Assembly (NCBI GenBank): GCA_024404815.1
Contig: JAKSPL010000012.1
Span: 1 to 51,619 of the forward strand
Source: Oscillospiraceae bacterium
GTDB lineage: Bacteria; Bacillota; Clostridia; Oscillospirales; Ruminococcaceae
DNA: 51,619 bases
Direction: 5' to 3'
The notes beneath the pieces were generated by a model. The model saw only the letters and a program-made list of their open reading frames with translations, ran no database searches and was not told where the DNA came from. A program made the position numbers and the translations under genes. This document shows, piece by piece, positions 24,406 through 31,856 of the stretch (its first letter is position 1; each line of letters opens with the position of its first letter).

Positions 24406-25713
24406 TTATACGGCATTCTGCTGCGTGTGTTCTGCTTTTGCAGCATTCGAAACAGTTTCTTTCGTAATGCACGCGCCCAGCGCATTCAGCTTGCCCTCCA
24501 TATCGGAATAGCCGCGCTCGATATGGAAAATATCCTCGATATAGGTGACACCTGTCGCCGCAAGTCCTGCAATCATAAGTGCAGCACCTGCTCGCAAATC
24601 GCAAGCCTTTACCGGTGCGCCGGTCAGCTTGCCGGTGCCTTCGATAACAGCGACCTTGCCGTCCACCTGAATATCCGCGCCCATTCTCCGCAGTTCATCG
24701 ACATACTGGAATCTCTGCTCGGAAACGCCCTCTTTGATCATGGACGTACCCTCTGCAAGACACAGCAGCGCAGAGATCTGCGGCTGCATATCGGTCGGGA
24801 AACCGGGATGCGGACGGGTTTTGATGCTGGTTTTGACGAGCGGACCGTCAACGCTGACGCGCACGCTGTCGTCGTACTGGTCGATATTGACACCGATTTT
24901 CTCCATCACAGAAATGATGGATTCGAGGTGTTTCGGAATGACATTCTTCACAAGCACATCGCCGCCTGTTGCAGCAGCCGCTACCATGTAGGTGCCTGCT
25001 TCGATCTGGTCGGGGATGACAGCATAGTCTGTACCGCGCAGATACTTGACACCGCGAATCTTAATGGTATCGGTGCCTGCGCCCATAATGTCCGCGCCCA
25101 TCGAGTTGAGGAAGCTTGCCAGATCGACAATATGCGGCTCTTTTGCAGCATTTTCGATAATGGTCAGTCCCTCTGCCTTGACGGCAGCGAGCATTGCATT
25201 CATGGTTGCGCCGACTGTCACGACATCAAAGAAGATCTGATTGCCGCACAGCCCCTCGGACGTAATATCCACCATGCCGCGGTCGAGTTTGCAGTCCGCA
25301 CCCAGCTTCGCAAATGCTTTCATATGCTGGTCGATCGGACGGTCGCCAAGCGGACAGCCGCCGGGCATCGACACTCTTGCATGGCCGAATTTTCCAAGCA
25401 ATGCACCCATGAAATAGTAGGATGCACGCATTTTTCTTGCACTCTCATACGGTACGCAGCAGCTGTCCACACCTGTCGTATCAACACGGAAAGTGTGCGG
25501 TGCAAGCTGTTCGACAGTCGCGCCCAGTTCAGTCAGAATGCGGAAACAGATCTCGACATCGCTGATGTCGGGAACATTTTCAATCACGCACGGCTCATCA
25601 GCCAGAATTGTGGCAGGAAGGATCGCAACAACAGCGTTTTTCGCGCCGCTGATCTCCACCTCGCCGCAAAGTCTGCGTCCGCCGCGGATGACAAATCTGT
25701 CAGATGATTTCAC
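24406..25713 (-). CDS. murA: UDP-N-acetylglucosamine 1-carboxyvinyltransferase
   Basis: 435 residues. First committed step of peptidoglycan synthesis: transfer of enolpyruvate from PEP to UDP-GlcNAc. The start is a GTG at 25713 with AAGGAG upstream, giving VKSSDRFVIRGGRRL; a TTG 30 codons earlier has no good site and would add a non-family extension. Motifs: SGAKNAVVAILPATIL (substrate loop), catalytic Cys in GGCPLGDRPIDQH (fosfomycin target), and YVDELRRMGADI late in the chain. Cytoplasmic. The gene lies 109 nt after a cyclophilin lipoprotein gene with no evident terminator between, so read-through is possible, and it has its own terminator. Confidence 0.95.
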   Translation of the reverse strand: MKSSDRFVIRGGRRLCGEVEISGAKNAVVAILPATILADEPCVIENVPDISDVEICFRILTELGATVEQLAPHTFRVDTTGVDSCCVPYESARKMRASYYFMGALLGKFGHARVSMPGGCPLGDRPIDQHMKAFAKLGADCKLDRGMVDITSEGLCGNQIFFDVVTVGATMNAMLAAVKAEGLTIIENAAKEPHIVDLASFLNSMGADIMGAGTDTIKIRGVKYLRGTDYAVIPDQIEAGTYMVAAAATGGDVLVKNVIPKHLESIISVMEKIGVNIDQYDDSVRVSVDGPLVKTSIKTRPHPGFPTDMQPQISALLCLAEGTSMIKEGVSEQRFQYVDELRRMGADIQVDGKVAVIEGTGKLTGAPVKACDLRAGAALMIAGLAATGVTYIEDIFHIERGYSDMEGKLNALGACITKETVSNAAKAEHTQQNAV

Positions 25714-25822
25714 GGTATGATCTCCTTGCTCTACACAAAATTTTGTATTCGGAGCATTCGCGTTCTGTTTGTTTGTATCGCTTGCTCCGCCGATTATATC
25801 CAATGGGATTCATCATCCTTAT

Positions 25823-26608
25823 TCATTTTTTCATGATGTCCGCAGGATCGACCTGCTCACCTTTGAGGTTCATATAATTGACACCGCTGCCATCGTACTC
25901 GACGATCTTCGCCTTTTCGATGATCACGCTGTCGATCGGTTTGCTGTTCGACATATCGACAGCAACGTCCTGAATTTTGAGACAGACGTCCAGACCGTCA
26001 AAGACCTGACCGAACACCTCATAATCGTTATCGAGGAAAGGCTGTCCGCCGAATGCGTAATAAGCATTCTGGACAGTTTCGCTGAACGACTTGCCGTAGC
26101 TTGCGGCAAGGTTCTTGAGGTAATCCTCGTTGATGCTTTCGCCTGTTACAATATAGAACTGACTGCCGTTGAGTTTGTCCATTGCGTTGACCGCATAGGC
26201 AACTGCACCGACAAAGTGATGCAGATTCGGGGAAATGCACTGATCGAAGCCCTTGTTGCCCCAGCAGTCCTCACCGCCGCCGCCTGTACCTGTCGGGTCG
26301 CCGCCCTGAATGACAAAATCCTTGACGATACGGTGCATGATCAGTTCATCGTAATAACCGTTTTCGATGTGCGTCATGAAATTCTCGACGCCTTTTTCAG
26401 ATTCTTCGGGGAACAGTTTAATCTTTACGTCACCGAAGTTCTTAAATGTTACGACAGCAATTTTTTCGCCCTGTTCAGGTGCCTGAAAATTGAGGACTGA
26501 CTCGTTTTCCAGATTCACCTTTTTCTGTTCGCAGGCAGTCAGCGCACAAAGCGATACTGCGCCGCAAACGACAGCTGCCGTCATTCTCGCAAGAAAATGC
26601 TTTCGCAT
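25823..26608 (-). CDS. Cyclophilin-type peptidyl-prolyl isomerase, lipoprotein
   Basis: 261 residues. Signal peptide with lipobox LTAC (Cys about residue 26), so it should be anchored on the outer face of the membrane. Residues about 45-240 form a cyclophilin domain with the key catalytic motif HRIVKDFVIQGGD (Arg and Gln present) and GSQFYIVTG. Such extracytoplasmic isomerases help fold secreted proteins, plausibly including dockerin enzymes. Its promoter lies 48-76 nt before the ATG; the ribosome site is AAGGGAG. It is adjacent to a second, diverged cyclophilin-like gene on the same strand. Confidence 0.92.
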   Translation of the reverse strand: MRKHFLARMTAAVVCGAVSLCALTACEQKKVNLENESVLNFQAPEQGEKIAVVTFKNFGDVKIKLFPEESEKGVENFMTHIENGYYDELIMHRIVKDFVIQGGDPTGTGGGGEDCWGNKGFDQCISPNLHHFVGAVAYAVNAMDKLNGSQFYIVTGESINEDYLKNLAASYGKSFSETVQNAYYAFGGQPFLDNDYEVFGQVFDGLDVCLKIQDVAVDMSNSKPIDSVIIEKAKIVEYDGSGVNYMNLKGEQVDPADIMKK

Positions 26609-26655
26609 AAGAACAATCTCCCTTTAACTTGAGATAGCAATACAAATATACTGCT

Positions 26656-26684
26656 ATTATATCACGAATCTTCGCATTTGTAAA
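26656..26684 (-). promoter_or_regulatory. Promoter of the cyclophilin lipoprotein gene
   Basis: On the minus strand TTTACA (26684-26679), 17-nt spacer, TATAAT (26661-26656). Confidence 0.85.
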
Positions 26685-26743
26685 GCGGATTTTAACTTTT
26701 TTGTAACTTTTTTCAAAGTTTTTTTGAATCCGCCGTCCGAAAA

Positions 26744-27583
26744 TCATTCGGTTTTCTCTGTTTCTTCCGTATATACGCCGATTTCGACAGATTCAATGCG
26801 GATATCCTCTTTCGGACGCTTTGCATCGGAATCGTCTGTCAGCTCGGCATGGGTGATCGCATCCAGAATTTCGAAGCCGTCGTAGAGCTGTCCGAACACA
26901 GTGATCTGCTGTGCGTAATTCGGAATGCCGCCCTCTTTCAGAAAAAGGGATGCCACGGGGTTCTTTTCGGATGCCTCGGTCAGTTCCTTCGTGACCTCCT
27001 CGGTCATCTCGATGCTGTTTGCGACCAAGAATCTGCTGCCGTTGTAAACCGTCTGTTTTCCAGTAAGTGTGCGGAAAAATCCGCCGTCTTTCTTTGTTTG
27101 GAGTGCACAGAGTGCACCGCGGATCGGCCACAATTTCGGGGACAGTTCACGCGGTATCGACTCCTCGTGTGCATCATTCTGCACATCCTCGTCAAGAGAG
27201 CCGTCAGGGTTGGGAGAACCGCCTGCAAAGAAGATACCGTCCTCCACCCGAAAGACATACGTGCCGTCGTAATATCCGTTTTCAGCAAGTTGCACAAAAT
27301 TTTCGACTGCTTGCGGACATTCAGATGGATACAAACAATATTTCATGTCCCCTGCCGTTGTGTGCATGGTAGCGATGGTGTCGCCTGCTTTCGGGGGTTC
27401 CAGTTGAATCACGTCCACCGCATTCATATCGACAACTGCGGAATAGGTGTTTGTATAGGTATACCAAAGGCCGCAGCCAATGGAAAGTACAAGTGTAAAA
27501 ACGGCGATGAGTGTGAGCGCACGTATCGTTTTTGCACGTTTTTTCGGCATTCCTGAGGTACGGTGGGCAAAGCTGTATAACAA
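26744..27583 (-). CDS. Membrane-anchored cyclophilin-like protein with degenerate active site
   Basis: 279 residues if translation starts at TTG 27583 (AAAGGA 11 nt upstream); an in-frame ATG at 27550 has a weaker site, so the start is uncertain. One membrane anchor (about 22-44, LTLIAVFTLVLSIGCGLWYT) puts the domain outside. The cyclophilin fold is recognisable (CPQAVENFVQLAENGYYDG, GSRFLVANSIEM, VFGQLYDGFEILDAI). The catalytic region, however, reads FRVEDGIFFAGGSPN, where active cyclophilins have HRV--FMIQGGD: the Gln is replaced by Ala. It may be a binding or chaperone protein instead of an isomerase. It has its own promoter and no clear terminator before the next cyclophilin gene. Confidence 0.82.
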   Translation of the reverse strand: MLYSFAHRTSGMPKKRAKTIRALTLIAVFTLVLSIGCGLWYTYTNTYSAVVDMNAVDVIQLEPPKAGDTIATMHTTAGDMKYCLYPSECPQAVENFVQLAENGYYDGTYVFRVEDGIFFAGGSPNPDGSLDEDVQNDAHEESIPRELSPKLWPIRGALCALQTKKDGGFFRTLTGKQTVYNGSRFLVANSIEMTEEVTKELTEASEKNPVASLFLKEGGIPNYAQQITVFGQLYDGFEILDAITHAELTDDSDAKRPKEDIRIESVEIGVYTEETEKTE

Positions 27584-27630
27584 AGTTTTGTCATTCCTTT
27601 CGGGAAGTAGTTTCTGAAAACACTCCTACT

Positions 27631-27659
27631 ATTATACAGAATCCAAATGAAATTGTCAA
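27631..27659 (-). promoter_or_regulatory. Promoter of the membrane cyclophilin-like gene
   Basis: On the minus strand TTGACA (27659-27654), 17-nt spacer, TATAAT (27636-27631). Confidence 0.9.
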
Positions 27660-27672
27660 GGCTTTCCTGTTT

Positions 27673-27816
27673 GCATATGAACACGCGAAAAGGGCGAAGA
27701 ACCAAATCTCCGCCCTTTCTATATAATCGTTCGTGCTGAAATGGGATTTCAAAGGGACAATGTCCCTTTGGTGGGGTTTGGGGCGAAGCCCCAATATCAA
27801 TCCATCGGAGATACCG
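27673..27816 (-). repeat. Repeat family A, full copy after aspS
   Basis: Read on the minus strand it starts 9 nt after the aspS stop with GGTATCTCCGATGGATTGA. Then come hairpin 1 (TTGGGGC/GCCCCAA), hairpin 2 (CAAAGGGAC/GTCCCTTTG), the segment AATCCCATTTCAGCACGAA, and hairpin 3 (AAGGGCGGAG with CTTCGCCCTT, then TTTT). It aligns along its whole length with 30624-30778, with differences mainly in loops and paired stem positions. Hairpin 3 at 27687-27719 is the probable aspS terminator. Confidence 0.9.
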
Positions 27817-27824
27817 CAATCCCC

Positions 27825-29564
27825 TCACGCATCCTCACGGATCTGGATATTTGCCTCGCGGAGCTGCAATTCGGTGACCTGTGACGGTGCGCCGAGCAGC
27901 AGATCCTGTGCATTGCCGTTGAGCGGGAACGCGATGACGTTACGAATCGTTTCCGTATCAGCCAGCAGCATGATCATACGGTCGATACCGGGAGCCATGC
28001 CTGCGTGAGGCGGTGCGCCGTACTGGAATGCCGTATAGAGTGCGGAGAATCTTGCAGCAAGTTCTTCCTCAGAATAGCCTGCGAGCGAGAATGCCTTCTT
28101 CATGATCTCAACATCGTGGTTACGGACTGCACCAGAAGCCAGCTCGATGCCGTTGCAGACGAGGTCATACTGGTAAGCGAGAATTTCCAGCGGATCCTGA
28201 TTGTTCAGCGCGTCCAGACCGCCCTGCGGCATAGAGAACGGGTTGTGGGTAAAGTCGAGTTTGTGCGATTCTTCGTTGATCTCGTACATCGGGAAATCAA
28301 CAACAAAGCAGAAACGGAACGCATCCTTTTCGATGAGTTCGAGCGTTTCGCCCAGCCATGTGCGGATCTGACCTGCATAGATATCGACCGTGCGCGGTGC
28401 ATCGGAGATGAAGAATACAGTTTCGCCCTCTTTGATGCCTGTGATCTGACGAATCTCTGCACGCTGTTCATCGGAGAGGAATTTGTCGATCGGGCCCTTG
28501 AAAATATCGCCTGCGGCAGTCAGATAGCCCAAGCCCTTCATGCCGATAGAGGTTGCGAATTTCAGCGAGTTCTCGAAGAATTTCTTCGAGCATGCAGAAC
28601 AGTCAGCCACGATACCGCGGACAGGACGTCCCTTGAATGCCTTGAATTCGACATTTGCAAAGAAATCGGTCAGGTCGATGATCTCCAGCGGGTTGCGGAG
28701 GTCAGGCTTATCGGAACCGTATTTGAGCATTGCATCACGGTAGGTAATGCGCTCAAACGGTGCATCGGAGATCTTCTTGTCAGGTGCAAAGGTCTTGAAG
28801 GTATCGGAAATGACCTGTTCGCAGACAGCCAGAACCTCGTCCTGTGTTGCAAATGCCATTTCAAAGTCGAGCTGATAGAATTCTCCGGGGGAACGGTCCT
28901 GTCTTGCATCCTCATCGCGGAAGCAGGGAGCGACCTGATAGTACTTGTTGAAGCCCGATACCATCAAAAGCTGCTTGAACTGCTGCGGAGCCTGCGGCAG
29001 AGCGTAGAACTTGCCCTTGTGCTTGCGGCTCGGAACGAGGAAGTCACGCGCACCCTCAGGGGAAGATGCGGTCAGGATCGGTGTCTGAATATCGAGGAAT
29101 CCGAGATCCTCCATCTTTCTGCGGAGATGCGCGATGACCTTGGAACGCAGAATGATGTTCTCGTGTACCCACGGGTTGCGCAGGTCGAGATAACGGTACT
29201 TCAAGCGAACTTCCTCACGGGTTTCCATGGAATCCGCAGGAATGAACGGAAGCATGGACTTGCACGCGCCCAGCACCTGCATTTCGGTGACATGGACTTC
29301 GATCAGACCGGTTGCGAGCTTGGTGTTGACGGTCTCCTCGTCACGCTTGACGACTTCGCCTGTGACGGTGATAACGGTTTCTCTGCCGATGCCGTCTACC
29401 AGCGAACCGTCCTGAAAGACGACCTGTGTGATGCCTGTTTCGTCGCGCAGATCGAGGAAAATGACGCCGCCGTGGTCGCGGATGGTATCAACCCAGCCGG
29501 CGAGGGAAACGGTCTGTCCGATGTTCTCAACGCGCAGATCATTGCACATTACGGAACGATACAT
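27825..29564 (-). CDS. aspS: Aspartyl-tRNA synthetase
   Basis: 579 residues, class II synthetase of the bacterial type. The start ATG at 29564 follows AGGAGG at 8 nt. An N-terminal OB-fold anticodon domain (about 1-110), then the catalytic domain with motif 2 FRDEDARQDRSPGEF and motif 3 GAPPHAGMAPGIDRMIML near residue 530, and the GAD insertion domain (about 290-410) typical of bacterial AspRS. Motif 2 has SPGEFYQLDFE instead of the common QPEFTQID, a variant I associate with gut clostridia. Expression is under a T-box leader. A copy of repeat family A follows the stop and provides a terminator. Whether it also charges tRNA-Asn cannot be read from the sequence. Confidence 0.95.
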   Translation of the reverse strand: MYRSVMCNDLRVENIGQTVSLAGWVDTIRDHGGVIFLDLRDETGITQVVFQDGSLVDGIGRETVITVTGEVVKRDEETVNTKLATGLIEVHVTEMQVLGACKSMLPFIPADSMETREEVRLKYRYLDLRNPWVHENIILRSKVIAHLRRKMEDLGFLDIQTPILTASSPEGARDFLVPSRKHKGKFYALPQAPQQFKQLLMVSGFNKYYQVAPCFRDEDARQDRSPGEFYQLDFEMAFATQDEVLAVCEQVISDTFKTFAPDKKISDAPFERITYRDAMLKYGSDKPDLRNPLEIIDLTDFFANVEFKAFKGRPVRGIVADCSACSKKFFENSLKFATSIGMKGLGYLTAAGDIFKGPIDKFLSDEQRAEIRQITGIKEGETVFFISDAPRTVDIYAGQIRTWLGETLELIEKDAFRFCFVVDFPMYEINEESHKLDFTHNPFSMPQGGLDALNNQDPLEILAYQYDLVCNGIELASGAVRNHDVEIMKKAFSLAGYSEEELAARFSALYTAFQYGAPPHAGMAPGIDRMIMLLADTETIRNVIAFPLNGNAQDLLLGAPSQVTELQLREANIQIREDA

Positions 29565-29582
29565 AGATGTTACCTCCTGTAA

Positions 29583-29890
29583 AAAAATGGGATAAAATGG
29601 AAACGGAAAAAGAAAAACGCCCCAAAGCAGTCCGCTGCAATACAGCGAACAGCTTCGGGACGAGCGTTTTTTGAAGAACAACCCGCGGTGCCACCCGAAT
29701 TAACAGCGTCCGTTTGACGGGATACTGTTCTCTTTCATATGGGGCATTTTCGGTGCTCTGCCGCACGGCAGAAGCCCTGTACGAGAAACATACAGGCGAG
29801 TGTTGCTGAATCTGCTACTCTCCGCGGCGGTGCTTTCAGCCGATGACACCAGCCTCTCTGATCGGATTTCCATGCAGAACAGGTCTCTGC
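29583..29890 (-). promoter_or_regulatory. T-box riboswitch of aspS
   Basis: Leader of about 300 nt. On the minus strand the T-box core TGGCACCGCGG is at 29693-29683. The terminator stem-loop at 29672-29613 pairs AACGC, CCC, AAGC and CGCTG with their complements and ends in TTTTTC. Upstream, the stem I signatures AGAGAGG and GCTGAAAGCACC are visible around 29850-29820. Uncharged tRNA should stabilise the antiterminator. I could not fix the specifier codon; a GAT in the stem I 3' side is one candidate. Confidence 0.92.
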
Positions 29891-29895
29891 CTATT

Positions 29896-29924
29896 ATTTT
29901 ATGCATTTTCGGCGGCTTTGTCAA
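29896..29924 (-). promoter_or_regulatory. Promoter of aspS
   Basis: On the minus strand TTGACA (29924-29919), 17-nt spacer, TAAAAT (29901-29896), directly before the T-box leader. Confidence 0.92.
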
Positions 29925-29974
29925 GCGTTTTTTTCGTTTCCTCCACATTTCTCTAAATATTCACAAAAATCCGC

Positions 29975-30002
29975 TTGACAAATCCGCCGCGAATGGTATA
30001 AT
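29975..30002 (+). promoter_or_regulatory. Promoter of the rubrerythrin gene
   Basis: TTGACA (29975-29980), 16-nt spacer, TATAAT (29997-30002). The leader of about 75 nt holds two small hairpins (TGGGA/TCCCA near 30008 and an ATGGATCCG stem near 30034). Confidence 0.88.
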
Positions 30003-30083
30003 TTGAAGGTGGGATGTCAATGCTCCCATCAAACATGGATCCGCACGGATTCATGAAATTACATCATGGAGGTATCATATAAT

Positions 30084-30623
30084 ATGGAACTGAAAGGCTC
30101 TAAAACCGAAGCGAATCTGCAGGCGGCTTTCGCAGGCGAATCGCAGGCAAGAAACAAGTACACTTATTTTGCATCGAAAGCCCGCAAAGAGGGCTATGTC
30201 CAGATTGCAGAGATCTTCGAAGAAACTGCAAACAACGAAAAAGAACACGCAAAAATCTGGTTCAAGGAATTGCACGGCGGCGAAGTGCCTGACACCATCG
30301 CAAACCTGAATGCTGCGGCAGACGGCGAGAACTTTGAGTGGACAGATATGTATAAGGAATTCGCCGCAACAGCACGCGAGGAGGGTTTTACTCGTATCGC
30401 AGCACTGTTCGAACTGGTCGGCAACATCGAAAAAACACACGAGGAACGCTACCGCAAGCTGCTCGCAAATGTCGAGGGCGGACTAGTGTTCTCGCGTGAC
30501 GGCGACATGATCTGGGAATGCAGCAACTGCGGACATATTGTTGTCGGCAAGAACGCGCCGTCCGTATGCCCTGTCTGTGCGCATCCGCAGGCATATTTCA
30601 AACTGCGTGCGGAGAACTATTAA
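30084..30623 (+). CDS. Rubrerythrin
   Basis: 179 residues from the ATG at 30084, 11 nt after GGAGG; an ATG six codons upstream is part of that ribosome site. The N-terminal ferritin-like four-helix domain carries the diiron Glu/His set ([38 protein letters not shown]). The C-terminal rubredoxin-like domain has two CxxC pairs (CSNCG, CPVC) for one iron. It reduces hydrogen peroxide with electrons from NADH via rubredoxin-type carriers, a standard oxidative-stress defence of anaerobes. Monocistronic with a strong promoter; a repeat family A copy follows the stop. Confidence 0.95.
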   Translation: MELKGSKTEANLQAAFAGESQARNKYTYFASKARKEGYVQIAEIFEETANNEKEHAKIWFKELHGGEVPDTIANLNAAADGENFEWTDMYKEFAATAREEGFTRIAALFELVGNIEKTHEERYRKLLANVEGGLVFSRDGDMIWECSNCGHIVVGKNAPSVCPVCAHPQAYFKLRAENY

Positions 30624-30778
30624 GCTGTATCTCCGATGAATTGATATTGGGGACGCTGTCCCCAAACCCCTGCCAAAGGGACATTGTCCCTTTGGAATCC
30701 CATTTTAGCACGAATGTTAGCATGATAAGGGCGGAGATTCGGTTCTCCGCCCTTTTTTCGTGTGGACACGCGAAGCGC
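30624..30778 (+). repeat. Repeat family A, full copy after rubrerythrin
   Basis: It starts at the stop codon with GCTGTATCTCCGATGAATTG. Hairpin 1 is TTGGGGAC/GTCCCCAA, hairpin 2 CCAAAGGGAC/GTCCCTTTGG, then AATCCCATTTTAGCACGAA, hairpin 3 and ACACGCGAAGCGC. It aligns along its length with 27673-27816 (minus strand). Hairpin arms differ between copies but stay complementary. Confidence 0.92.
30727..30760 (+). terminator. Terminator module of the family A repeat (rubrerythrin)
   Basis: AAGGGCGGAGA pairs with TCTCCGCCCTT and TTTTTT-like sequence follows. It is hairpin 3 of the repeat and the only obvious terminator for the rubrerythrin gene. Confidence 0.88.
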
Positions 30779-30781
30779 AAC

Positions 30782-30840
30782 GAAAGTTTTACTCGATTTT
30801 TTTCAAAAAATCGCAGGGGTCGAGGGGGCGGCGCCCCTCG
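30782..30840 (+). repeat. Repeat family B, longest copy
   Basis: It begins GAAAGTTTTACTCG, then a CGATTTTTT/AAAAAATCG stem, GCAGGGGTCGAGG and a GAGGGG/CCCCTC stem. It follows the family A copy directly, so the two families form one composite here. Near-identical to 1-50 (minus strand). Confidence 0.85.
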
Positions 30841-30972
30841 CCGCTGACCGCAGTCAGCGGAATCCCTTTCTCCTACCAAAAGATCAGGAGGGGGTATGGG
30901 GGAACCCTATCAAGGGGTTCCCCCATACTTTTTCGATAGACTGAGGGCGGAGATTGCGTTCTCCGCCCTTTC
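30841..30972 (+). other. Run of three further hairpins before the PARG-like gene
   Basis: CCGCTGAC/GTCAGCGG (30841-30860); GTATGGGGGAACCC with GGGTTCCCCCATAC (about 30894-30928) followed by TTTTTC, a terminator-like unit; and AGGGCGGAGA/TCTCCGCCCT (30944-30970), the same stem as hairpin 3 of family A. The 370 bp after rubrerythrin are almost wholly palindromic and contain no gene. Confidence 0.8.
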
Positions 30973-30992
30973 TGTTTGCTATCACCGAGGCA

Positions 30993-31021
30993 TTGCTTTT
31001 TTCTCTCAAATATGCTATAAT
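30993..31021 (+). promoter_or_regulatory. Promoter of the PARG-like gene
   Basis: TTGCTT (30993-30998), 17-nt spacer, TATAAT (31016-31021), 38 nt before the ATG. Confidence 0.85.
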
Positions 31022-31058
31022 AAAAAGAAACCATTTTTACGGAAAGGACGGAAAGCGT

Positions 31059-31829
31059 ATGCCAATGCCCATGCCGCTCAATCTGCGCATTGCCGCAGAA
31101 AACCGCACGATCGCAAAAGCCGGCTGTTACTACCTCACCAATCGGACAAAAGTCCTGCTCCCTGCGGACGGCAAAGCCCTCGCTGAACGTACAAAACTGC
31201 TGGATATCGAACTGCCGCAGGCGCATCAGCCGCGTACAGAACAGTACCGCCACACAGAACACATCGAACCGCTTGACACGATCTCCTGCATCCTGCAATT
31301 ACGGGCGGATGGCGTACAGGGCGAGATCCTTGCGCTGAATTTTGCCAACGCCAATGTCGCAGGCGGCGGCTATATCCTCGGCGGAAATGCGCAGGAGGAA
31401 TCCCTTTGCCGCGCATCGCTTCTCTACCACGCGATCGCACCGCACAAAGAATACTATACCTATCACCGCCTGCATCCGACACCGCTTTACAGCGACAAAA
31501 TGCTCTATTCCCCTGACGTGCCCGTTTTTCGAAACGCCAAGGGAAAACTGCTGGAAGCACCGCAGATATGCAGCTTTCTGACTGTCGCAGCCGTCAACCG
31601 TACCCTCGCAAAGCCGCTTGTTGCCGAACAGAAGATCACCGATGCAATGCAGCGCCGCACGGCAAAGATCATTGCCGCCGCCGCAGATCTCAAACCCGAA
31701 GTGCTGGTTCTCGGCGCATTCGGCTGCGGTGCATTCGGCAATCGCCGCGAGGTCGTGCTGCCGCAGTTTGATGATGCGATCAACCGCTATCTGCCATCGG
31801 ATATGCGCGTCATTTTTGCGATCCCCTAA
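31059..31829 (+). CDS. TIGR02452 family protein, bacterial poly(ADP-ribose) glycohydrolase-like
   Basis: 256 residues from the ATG at 31059 (GGACGG upstream; in-frame codons before it lie in the promoter). The region NFANANVAGGGYILGGNAQE followed directly by E holds the GGG-x(n)-QEE signature of PARG enzymes, with both catalytic glutamates. GAFGCGAFGN near residue 220 fits the macrodomain-like fold. Bacterial-type PARGs hydrolyse ADP-ribose polymers or ADP-ribosyl groups; the substrate in this host is unknown. Cytoplasmic. It precedes an LRR gene by 27 nt and then addBA, so it may belong to a DNA-damage-linked transcription unit, though that is inference. Confidence 0.88.
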   Translation: MPMPMPLNLRIAAENRTIAKAGCYYLTNRTKVLLPADGKALAERTKLLDIELPQAHQPRTEQYRHTEHIEPLDTISCILQLRADGVQGEILALNFANANVAGGGYILGGNAQEESLCRASLLYHAIAPHKEYYTYHRLHPTPLYSDKMLYSPDVPVFRNAKGKLLEAPQICSFLTVAAVNRTLAKPLVAEQKITDAMQRRTAKIIAAAADLKPEVLVLGAFGCGAFGNRREVVLPQFDDAINRYLPSDMRVIFAIP

Positions 31830-31856
31830 AAGATTCTGAGAAAGAAAGGTCATCCC

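Noticed and set aside
24171-24485. 104-codon minus-strand frame between murA and the WalJ-like gene
   Set aside because: It overlaps the murA end, its terminator and repeat sequences.
30624-30972. Insertion sequence or transposon remnant
   Set aside because: No transposase frame, no clear terminal inverted repeats with target duplication. Better described as non-coding hairpin repeats.
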